From contig JANXCC010000002.1 in assembly GCA_025060395.1 (NCBI GenBank), positions 1 to 64,000 on the forward strand: DNA of 64,000 nucleotides, written 5' to 3'. Below are positions 57,461 through 64,000 of the stretch, piece by piece. Positions within the stretch are counted from its first letter, which is position 1; each line of letters opens with the position of its first letter. A program made the position numbers and the translations under genes. Source of the DNA: Candidatus Bipolaricaulota bacterium (lineage in GTDB: Bacteria > Bipolaricaulota > Bipolaricaulia > RBG-16-55-9 > DRXL01). Under the pieces are notes generated by a model that worked only from the letters and a program-made list of their open reading frames with translations, made no database searches and was not told the origin of the DNA.

Positions 57461-58663
57461 TCACCGAGTCTGTGTGTAGCTGAGAAGCCCCTCGCGCAAG
57501 ATGCGCATTGCTCTCTTGAGCGCATCCGTGTTCAGCACATACGCGATGCGCACTTCGTCGCGGCCCTTGCCCGGAGTCGCGTAGAACTCGGCGGCCGGGG
57601 CGAGCATCACCGTCTCGTTGTCCAGCGAAAAGTCCGTGAGCAGCCAGCGCGCAAAGTGCTCCGCATCTTCAACGGGCAGCTTCGCTGTGACGTAGAACGC
57701 CCCTTGAGGCTTAGCACAGATCACGCCGGGCATCTGGAGCAACTCAGCGTAAACCAAGTCTCTGCGCTGCTTGAACTCGGCGATCATCTCACTGATGAAC
57801 TTCTGATACTGCGAAGACTTCAAGAGATGGATCAGCCCATATTGTTCGAGCGTGGGCGGCGACAGCCGCGCCTGCGCAAACTTCAGCGCCGACTCCATGA
57901 CTGAAAGATTCTTGCTCGCGATCACGCCGATGCGCGCCCCGCACGCCGAAAAACGCTTCGAGATACTGTCGACCAAGATCGCGCGATCTTCTATCCCCGA
58001 CAGCTGCAAGACGCTGATCGCCTGAGCGCCATCATAGGTGAACTCGCGATAGACTTCATCAGCAATGATATAGAGATTGTACTTACGCGCGATCTCCGCG
58101 AGCATTTCGAGCTCGGCTTTGGTATAGACGACCCCGGTGGGGTTGCCCGGATTGCAGAAGAGTATCGCCTTGGTCTTCGGGGTGATCTTCGCTTCGATAG
58201 ACGTTCTATCTGGCAGCCGGAAACCGTCCTCGGCTCTTGTCTCAATGGGCACGATCTGAATCCCTGTGATCTGGGCATACGAGTTATAGTTCGTATAGTA
58301 AGGCTCAGGGACTATGATCTGATCGCCGACATCAGTGACAGCGAGAAGCGCGAACGTGATCGCCTCGCTGCCGCCGGTCGTGATGATCATCTCATCGCGA
58401 GTGAGCGCGATATCGAACGTCCGATAGTACTCTACCAGCGCGTCGAGGGCTTCGTCTAATCCCTGGGAGGGGCTATAAGCCAAGACGCCTTGGGCAGCTT
58501 GACGAATACCGTCAAAATACTCTTTAGGCGTGGGAATATCTGGCTGCCCGATATTTAAGTGATAGACTCTCTTTCCGGCGCGTTTGGCTTGATCGGCTAA
58601 GGGCTTGAGCTTCCGGATAGGCGAAGCCTGAACGGTTTTCGCTCGCCAACTGATAGATGGCAT
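57461..58663 (-). CDS. PLP-dependent class I/II aminotransferase (AspC-like)
   Basis: YHLNIGQPDIPTPKEY, CNPGNPTGVVYTKAELEMLAEIARKYNLYIIADEVYREF, SISKRFSACGARIG. Start 58663 preceded by AGGAGG. Confidence 0.92.
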   Translation of the reverse strand: MPSISWRAKTVQASPIRKLKPLADQAKRAGKRVYHLNIGQPDIPTPKEYFDGIRQAAQGVLAYSPSQGLDEALDALVEYYRTFDIALTRDEMIITTGGSEAITFALLAVTDVGDQIIVPEPYYTNYNSYAQITGIQIVPIETRAEDGFRLPDRTSIEAKITPKTKAILFCNPGNPTGVVYTKAELEMLAEIARKYNLYIIADEVYREFTYDGAQAISVLQLSGIEDRAILVDSISKRFSACGARIGVIASKNLSVMESALKFAQARLSPPTLEQYGLIHLLKSSQYQKFISEMIAEFKQRRDLVYAELLQMPGVICAKPQGAFYVTAKLPVEDAEHFARWLLTDFSLDNETVMLAPAAEFYATPGKGRDEVRIAYVLNTDALKRAMRILREGLLSYTQTR

Positions 58664-58679
58664 GATTCCTCCTTCTTGT

Positions 58680-58728
58680 GACCTCTCCCTGAGCCCCTTC
58701 CCTTGAGGGAAGGGGTGGGGGTTAGGTC
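58680..58728. repeat. GC-rich palindromic repeat, intergenic copy
   Basis: GACCTCTCCCTGAGCCCCTTCCCTTGAGGGAAGGGGTGGGGGTTAGGTC. Confidence 0.65.
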
Positions 58729-58738
58729 TGATTAGCTC

Positions 58739-58848
58739 AGGCCGGCCCGCTCCAGAAACGGCGCCCGCAGGGGACATCTTACCGTTGCTCCCTTCCGGGC
58801 CTGGCGGGGTTCGACGGCCTGCGCCGCCGCTCCGCAGCGAGCCGACCC
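58739..58848 (-). ncRNA. ffs: Bacterial small SRP RNA (4.5S-type); ends approximate
   Basis: Reverse strand CGAACCCCGCCAGGCCCGGAAGGGAGCAACGGTAAG (SRP core) with terminal pairing GGCTCGCT/AGCGGGCC. Confidence 0.88.
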
Positions 58849-58852
58849 CAGC

Positions 58853-58921
58853 CCAGGCTTCGCCTGGACCGTTCATCGTGCCGCCGCAGGCGGCACGGTG
58901 CACAGTCCAGACGAAGTCTGG
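58853..58921. repeat. Triple-hairpin element between SRP RNA and tRNA-Ser
   Basis: ccaggc-ttc-gcctgg, gtgccgcc-gca-ggcggcac, ccagac-gaa-gtctgg; contains ggtgcacagtcca, shared with 62661-62675. Confidence 0.6.
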
Positions 58922-59008
58922 CGGAGAGGGTGGGATTTGAACCCACGGCCGACTTACGCCGGCACGTGCTCTCCAGGCACGCCCCTTAGTCCGCTCGGAC
59001 ACCTCTCC
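58919..59008 (-). tRNA. tRNA-Ser(GGA)
   Basis: Reverse complement GGAGAGGTGTCCGAGCGGACTAAGGGGCGTGCCTGGAGAGCACGTGCCGGCGTAAGTCGGCCGTGGGTTCAAATCCCACCCTCTCCGCCA; long variable arm. Confidence 0.93.
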
Positions 59009-59064
59009 AGATCTTCTGTAAAAAGTTTATCTCAAGCTCTGGGCTCTGTCAATCGAGTCACTAT

Positions 59065-59094
59065 TTGACAGCTCTTTGAGAATTTCTCTACACT
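59065..59094 (+). promoter_or_regulatory. mscL promoter
   Basis: TTGACA, 18 nt, TACACT. Confidence 0.6.
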
Positions 59095-59124
59095 CACGTC
59101 ATCTTAAATTGAGAGGAGGGCGCT

Positions 59125-59565
59125 ATGCTCAAGGAGTTCAAAGAGTTTGCGATGCGCGGCAACGTGCTAGACATGGCTATCGGGATCATCATCGGTGCGG
59201 CCTTCGGCAAGATCGTCAGCTCGCTTGTCACCGATATTCTCATGCCGCCCATCGGGTTGCTCTTGGGGAGAGTTGACTTCTCCAACTTGTTCATCAATCT
59301 CTCTGGGGTGCCTTATGCGTCCTTGGCTGAGGCCAAGGCGGCCGGAGCTCCGACAATCAACTATGGGGTCTTCCTCAATACCGTGCTCGACTTCGTGATC
59401 GTCGCGTTTGCGGTCTTTTTAGTGATTCGGCAGGTCAATCGCCTAAGACGACAGCCTGAGCCAGCGCCTGCAGCACCGACAACAAAAGAGTGCCCCTACT
59501 GCTTCTCGGTGATCTCGATCCGGGCGACGCGCTGCCCCTATTGTACTTCCGAAGTGCACACGTGA
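59125..59565 (+). CDS. mscL: Large-conductance mechanosensitive channel with C-terminal zinc ribbon
   Basis: [59 protein letters not shown]. Confidence 0.95.
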   Translation: MLKEFKEFAMRGNVLDMAIGIIIGAAFGKIVSSLVTDILMPPIGLLLGRVDFSNLFINLSGVPYASLAEAKAAGAPTINYGVFLNTVLDFVIVAFAVFLVIRQVNRLRRQPEPAPAAPTTKECPYCFSVISIRATRCPYCTSEVHT

Positions 59566-59591
59566 AGCCAGAACGGGTATAATGTCGGATG

Positions 59592-60422
59592 ATGAAGATC
59601 ATCTGGCATCCCAAGTGTTTGGAATATGGGACTCCGGGGCATCCTGAAGGCCCGGAGCGCCTTGTCCACGCCTATGCGTTCTTGAGTGATCCCACGTTGG
59701 GCTATGAGTTCGTCTTGGCTGAGCCTGCTTCAGAAGAAGATTTGCTTCGCGTTCACTCGCCTAGGCATATTGAGAACCTCAAGAAACTGCACTTCTATGA
59801 TCCCGACTCTCCCAGATATCCTAATATCTTTGAGTACGCGCAGCTCTCGGCGGGTGCGGCGATCCAGGCGATGAGGCTGAACGGCTTTTCGCTGATGCGC
59901 CCGCCGGGGCATCACGCGGCGCGCGAGCGCGTCGCCGGCTTTTGTTATCTGAATAATATCGCGATTGCCGTCAGAGCGTCGGGCAAAAAGACGCTGATTG
60001 TTGATATTGACGGCCATCACGGCGACGGCACCCAAGCGATCTTCCTCGGCGATCCCCAAGTCATATATATTTCGTTGCACAGTTTTCCCAACTATCCAGG
60101 GACAGGGCTGCGCCCAGAGCAGAACTGTTATAACTATCCGCTGCCCTTCAATTGTGGGGACAAGGTCTATCTGCAGACGCTCGACGAAGCTCTCACGTCG
60201 ATAGATCTGAACGGGATCGAGCACGTAGCGATCTCAGCAGGGTTCGACACATACTATAAAGATCCGTTAGCGTCGCTAGGATTGACGACGGAGGGGTATT
60301 TTCGCATTGGGCAGCGTTTGAAGAAGCTGGGGCTGCCGACGTTTGTCGTGCTCGAGGGCGGCTATTGGGTCGAAGATTTGGGCAGAAATATTCATGCGCT
60401 GCTGAGTGGGCTCAGCTCTTAG
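59592..60422 (+). CDS. Histone-deacetylase-family protein
   Basis: HPEGPERLVHAYAFL, RPPGHHAARERVAGFCYLNNIAIA, VDIDGHHGDGTQAIF, SAGFDTYYKDPLASLGLT. Confidence 0.92.
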   Translation: MKIIWHPKCLEYGTPGHPEGPERLVHAYAFLSDPTLGYEFVLAEPASEEDLLRVHSPRHIENLKKLHFYDPDSPRYPNIFEYAQLSAGAAIQAMRLNGFSLMRPPGHHAARERVAGFCYLNNIAIAVRASGKKTLIVDIDGHHGDGTQAIFLGDPQVIYISLHSFPNYPGTGLRPEQNCYNYPLPFNCGDKVYLQTLDEALTSIDLNGIEHVAISAGFDTYYKDPLASLGLTTEGYFRIGQRLKKLGLPTFVVLEGGYWVEDLGRNIHALLSGLSS

Positions 60423-61585
60423 AGCTTCAGCATGCTGTACTCATGCTGGCACGGCGGCCCGCTGGCGATGAGAAGCGTCTTTTCATGGAGGTCCATCACG
60501 ACCGACACAACAGTGGCGTAGCGCTCTTCTGGGGGAAAGTTTTCGTCGGGATGGCGACAGAGCGAGTAGGGGAAATCGTCGTGATCGCGTAAGATTTCTA
60601 TAGCTCGCTCAAGAGAGATCTGAGAGCTTGAGCGCAAGAGCTGCTGAACACGTGCTAAGCGCTGTTCGGTGCTGGGGCGCTTAGAAGTGTGAATCTGGCG
60701 CGTCAGTCCTACAGCGTTCAGATTAAGAAAGTGATTTGTGTGCGTGAGCCAGCCGTCTTGGGGAAAGATGCTGCTAACGCCCGTTGGAGCGGTCTCTAAG
60801 TCAATCGCTCTATCGGGCGCTTGGGCGATGAGAAAATTCGCAGAGACGCTGCGCTCGCCCTCGGTGACGACACGCACGGCTTGCTCAAAATCAGGGCAGC
60901 GCAAGACCTCCCAGCAGCGCACATGGAAGGGCTTGGAGAGCCGTGCCCAATTGTCGTGCTCCGAGTTCAGCCCGTTGATCGCCAGCCCCAAGCCTGACGA
61001 GTTTAAGCCGATCTTGCCCCCGACAATCCCTGCTTCGGTAAAACAGAGAATCTCGGGTATCCCTGGCTCACGAATTTTTAAGACGAGGCCTTGCACTTCA
61101 GGGATCCAGTCCCAGTTTTCGGCTAAGAGCAAGTGTCCGTTGGCAGTCTTAGTGGGCAAGACAGTGAAGCTGGTGCAGCCGTGGGACCTCTCCCCCAGCC
61201 CCTCCCCTAAAGGAGGAGGGGAGCCTCCCCCCTTCTTCAGGGAAGGAGACCAGGGGGTTAGGTCAGCATTGAGCACTTTACGCGTCTCTTCACTATAGAT
61301 TAATTCGTAGCGCGCGTTGAGCGCCGCGATCTCTAGCAGCTCTCTCCCAGAGCCTTCGGCGACGCCCCGCATCGCCTCAGCATAGCGGGGCGCAAGCTTC
61401 TCAATCACATCCAGATACAACCCTGAACGACGCAAGACTTCAGATTTGGGAAGTCCTGTCTCGCGCTCGAAGCGATAGAAATAGATCTCCAAATTCTTGG
61501 CGATCAGCTCACGTGCGAGCTGGCCGTGAGTGAGTCCTTGTTCGTAGGGGGTGCCCTCAAGCTCCAGGACCGGCAGCGTCTTCAT
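60419..61585 (-). CDS. C45-type acyltransferase/peptidase (acyl-CoA:6-APA acyltransferase-like)
   Basis: GTPYEQGLTHGQLARELI, GCTSFTVLPTKTANGHLLLAENWDW; carries an in-frame repeat insertion. Confidence 0.82.
   Translation of the reverse strand: MKTLPVLELEGTPYEQGLTHGQLARELIAKNLEIYFYRFERETGLPKSEVLRRSGLYLDVIEKLAPRYAEAMRGVAEGSGRELLEIAALNARYELIYSEETRKVLNADLTPWSPSLKKGGGSPPPLGEGLGERSHGCTSFTVLPTKTANGHLLLAENWDWIPEVQGLVLKIREPGIPEILCFTEAGIVGGKIGLNSSGLGLAINGLNSEHDNWARLSKPFHVRCWEVLRCPDFEQAVRVVTEGERSVSANFLIAQAPDRAIDLETAPTGVSSIFPQDGWLTHTNHFLNLNAVGLTRQIHTSKRPSTEQRLARVQQLLRSSSQISLERAIEILRDHDDFPYSLCRHPDENFPPEERYATVVSVVMDLHEKTLLIASGPPCQHEYSMLKL
61185..61264. repeat. GC-rich palindromic repeat, in-frame intragenic copy
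   Basis: GACCTCTCCCCCAGCCCCTCCCC...GGGGGTTAGGTC; encodes LTPWSPSLKKGGGSPPPLGEGLGERS. Confidence 0.7.
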
Positions 61586-62541
61586 GCGAACTCCTTCACG
61601 AACGTGATCCACGCGGGCTGACGCACAAAACCCAGCTTCTCATTGATCGCTAGCATTCCTACATTCGTACTGTCGTTCCATGTCTTGATGACTTCATAGC
61701 CATGTGATCGGGCGTACTCGATCGTCTTGAGCTTGAGCGCCATCGCGACGCCTTTGTTACGGTACTCGCGGCGCACGCCCGTCAACCCTTGGTATAAATC
61801 TTTCGGCTCACCCTGACTGCGCCGGAGGTTGCTCAGCCCTATATATTTTTCGCCGTCCTTGGCGATGAAGTACCCCTCAGCGATCGCGTCGGGGTGCTCG
61901 ATGCTATATCGCAAGAAGTGCTCGAAATCTACAGGCGTGTACTGATCGGGATGGGGCACGTCTTCCATAACGAGCACGTAGAGTTCATAGAGCTTCTTGA
62001 GACAAGCAGGGTCGCGCTGGCGCTCCTCCGCGAGCGTAGAGATCGTCAAGCCATGAGCTGAGAACTTTTCTAAATAGTGCGCGAATTTGGCAAAGTTGAA
62101 TGTTTGCACGGCTAGGCGTGACTCCCAGGAGCGTCTCGTCTCAGCAAAGCCATTCTTATAGAGAAACTGAAGACTGCGCGAATAATCCTCGCGGGCGCTG
62201 GTGAAGACGCGCACGGCGTTGAGCGCTCGCAGATCACTCTCGATCTGTTCATAGAGTGCCCGCCCAATGCCCTGTCTTTGAAATTCAGGATGGACGCCGA
62301 CGTAGACCCAGAACTTCTGAGGATGGAACATGCCGGGCATATGATTGTATTCGGCGTGACCCACGACGCGGTCACTTATTTCAGCGACGTAGCGCTTGAA
62401 GATAAATCTCGTTTTATCAAAGTGCTCGTCATCGTAGCGGATCTCGTCGGCGTGGTAGCGATAGTCAGGGTAGATTGCGTTGTCGATCTGGGCGAGGGCG
62501 TCGTAATCATCAGGGGTAAATTCACGAATATGGAAGTTCAT
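61582..62541 (-). CDS. Tandem GNAT acetyltransferase
   Basis: YVGVHPEFQRQGIGRALYEQI and TGVRREYRNKGVAMALKLKTIEYARSHG. Start 62541; the longer ORF overlaps tRNA-Arg. Confidence 0.88.
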   Translation of the reverse strand: MNFHIREFTPDDYDALAQIDNAIYPDYRYHADEIRYDDEHFDKTRFIFKRYVAEISDRVVGHAEYNHMPGMFHPQKFWVYVGVHPEFQRQGIGRALYEQIESDLRALNAVRVFTSAREDYSRSLQFLYKNGFAETRRSWESRLAVQTFNFAKFAHYLEKFSAHGLTISTLAEERQRDPACLKKLYELYVLVMEDVPHPDQYTPVDFEHFLRYSIEHPDAIAEGYFIAKDGEKYIGLSNLRRSQGEPKDLYQGLTGVRREYRNKGVAMALKLKTIEYARSHGYEVIKTWNDSTNVGMLAINEKLGFVRQPAWITFVKEFA

Positions 62542-62549
62542 GAGAGTGT

Positions 62550-62625
62550 TGGTACGCCCGGGAGGACTTGAACCTCCGACCTCTGGCTCCGCAGGCCAGC
62601 GCTCTATCCCCTGAGCTACGGGCGC
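62550..62625 (-). tRNA. tRNA-Arg(GCG)
   Basis: Reverse complement GCGCCCGTAGCTCAGGGGATAGAGCGCTGGCCTGCGGAGCCAGAGGTCGGAGGTTCAAGTCCTCCCGGGCGTACCA; loop CTGCGGA gives anticodon GCG. Confidence 0.92.
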
Positions 62626-62643
62626 ACGCGGCGCGTGGGCTCG

Positions 62644-62691
62644 CCAGACTTCGTCTGGCAAAGGTGTACAGTCCAAGCGAAGCCTAGCTGG
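62644..62691. repeat. Hairpin repeat upstream of tRNA-Arg, related to 58853-58921
   Basis: ccagac-ttc-gtctgg followed by ggtgtacagtccaagcgaagcctagctgg. Confidence 0.55.
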
Positions 62692-62782
62692 TCAATTCTA
62701 GAGCATAGCAGCCCAGTGTGCAACTCACAGTGATGCTTTTCTTTGTGGAGCTATCTCCCTTCTATGTGCTATTATAAAAACT

Positions 62783-64000
62783 ATGCCCAAGACCGAGGTC
62801 TTAGAAGCCCGAGCTTCTGGGCAAGTCTCGCTGAGTCTGGCGCGGATCGTGCGTGCCTGGTGGCCCTTGGCCGCCAGTTGGATGCTCATGGGACTAGAGC
62901 TTCCCGCGGTGAGCGCTGTCGTCGCACGGCTTCCAGAACCGCAGATCAATCTCGCAGCTTACGGTATCGTCTTCGCGCTCTCGATGATCATCGAGTCGCC
63001 CATTATTATGCTCTTGGCAGCCTCGACAGCCCTCAGTAGAGACTGGGATTCGTATCTCAAAGTGCGACGCTTCATGATGCAGGCTGGGGCGTTCTTAACT
63101 GCGCTGCACGTCGTGATCGCTTTCACGCCCCTATATTATTTTGTCGTCGTGAATCTCATCGGGGCTCCAAGTCAGATTATTGAGCCAGCTCGCTGGGGCT
63201 TAATGCTCATGACCCCCTGGACGTGGTCCATCGCCTATCGGCGGTTCAATCAGGGGGTCTTGATTCGCTTTGGGCACTCTGAGACTGTTGGCTTAGGCAC
63301 GGTCGTGCGGCTCAGTGCCAATCTCGCGGTGCTCGGTCTTGGATATCTCTTGAAGATGCCAGGGATCGTTGTCGCAGCGAGCGCTGTTGCTATGGGCGTG
63401 ATGAGCGAAGCGTTCTTTGTTGGGCTGCGCGTGCGTCCGTGCTTACAGAGACTGCGCCAGATCGTGCCCGATGGAGACCCGCTCACGCTGCGCGCGTTCT
63501 TGCGCTTCTACGTTCCGTTGGCGCTGACGTCCCTCTTGACTTTGGTAGTGCAGCCCATCGGGAGCGCCGCGATCAGCCGGATGCCGGGAGCGTTGGAGTC
63601 TCTAGCAGTCTGGCCAGTGGTGTCGGGGCTGCTCTTTCTGTTGCGCAGCACTGGGATCGCCTATAACGAAGTCGTCGTGGCGCTCTTAGGCGAGCTGAGG
63701 GCCGAAGAGAGCCTGCGACGCTTCGCGAAGATCCTCTCGCTTTCTCTGTCGGCAATTCTCTTGCTTGTGGCTGCGACGCCACTGGCAGGGCTTTGGTTTA
63801 GAGGGCTGTCGGGTTTGTCCCCGGCGTTAGCCGATCTCGCACAATCCAGCTTGTGGTATGCCCTGCTCTTGCCGGCGTTCAGCGTCTGGCAGAGTTTCTA
63901 TCAGGGATCTTTAGTCTACTCTCGCCGGACGCGCGGGGTCACTGAAGCGATGGCGCTCTCTTTAGCAGTCAGCAGCGCGATCTTGAGCGCAGGGGTGCTC
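62783..64000 (+). CDS. Polytopic MATE/flippase-like membrane protein, 3' truncated by window end
   Basis: Continuous open frame from ATG 62783 to 64000 with many TM segments; absent from ORF track as it has no stop. Confidence 0.65.
   Translation, partial: MPKTEVLEARASGQVSLSLARIVRAWWPLAASWMLMGLELPAVSAVVARLPEPQINLAAYGIVFALSMIIESPIIMLLAASTALSRDWDSYLKVRRFMMQAGAFLTALHVVIAFTPLYYFVVVNLIGAPSQIIEPARWGLMLMTPWTWSIAYRRFNQGVLIRFGHSETVGLGTVVRLSANLAVLGLGYLLKMPGIVVAASAVAMGVMSEAFFVGLRVRPCLQRLRQIVPDGDPLTLRAFLRFYVPLALTSLLTLVVQPIGSAAISRMPGALESLAVWPVVSGLLFLLRSTGIAYNEVVVALLGELRAEESLRRFAKILSLSLSAILLLVAATPLAGLWFRGLSGLSPALADLAQSSLWYALLLPAFSVWQSFYQGSLVYSRRTRGVTEAMALSLAVSSAILSAGVL

Noticed and set aside
58664-59002. 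N-terminal extension of the 513-aa aminotransferase ORF
   Set aside because: It covers tRNA-Ser, SRP RNA and a palindromic repeat; the true start MPSISWRAKTVQ at 58663 has an AGGAGG site.
62542-62676. N-terminal extension of the GNAT ORF
   Set aside because: Overlaps tRNA-Arg; homologous sequence starts at MNFHIREFTPDDY (62541).

Overview
A 64 kb, mostly gene-dense bacterial chromosome window, probably from a thermophilic or deep-branching lineage with several archaeal-like genes (lineage is inference). Contents in order: a truncated S8 protease and a tail-fibre-like secreted protein (1-3.1 kb); a surface-polysaccharide cluster with glycosyltransferases, UDP-glucose dehydrogenase, a decarboxylase and a Wzm/Wzt exporter (3.1-17.1 kb); a PadR-controlled ABC/FtsX/LolA-like operon (17.7-23.9 kb); tRNA-Cys and tRNA-Val; a phosphohexomutase; a decayed accessory island (about 28.97-32.03 kb) with a frameshifted Phd-like antitoxin, a broken S1 protease and a zinc-ribbon/HTH pair; a PEP synthase / HTH-GalU-like regulator / cupin PGI locus with three matching palindromes; a second polysaccharide segment; a SelW-like/NadM/HD cluster; SOD; a six-gene operon of two 2-oxoacid:ferredoxin oxidoreductases, each with a GltD-like flavoprotein module; CoaE, exonuclease and TlyA; a WD40 protein; an aminotransferase; SRP RNA, tRNA-Ser and tRNA-Arg(GCG); MscL, HDAC-like, C45-type acyltransferase, GNAT and a MATE-like protein. 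Best candidates for something undescribed: (i) an XRE-HTH fused to a GalU-like domain that lacks the catalytic loop, next to three copies of TTCACAAAGTGAA placed over both divergent promoters; (ii) the Por/Ior/GltD operon; (iii) a palindromic repeat inserted in frame next to the catalytic Cys of a C45 acyltransferase; (iv) a phosphodiesterase-nucleotidyltransferase fusion. All family calls come from reading motifs; no searches were run.
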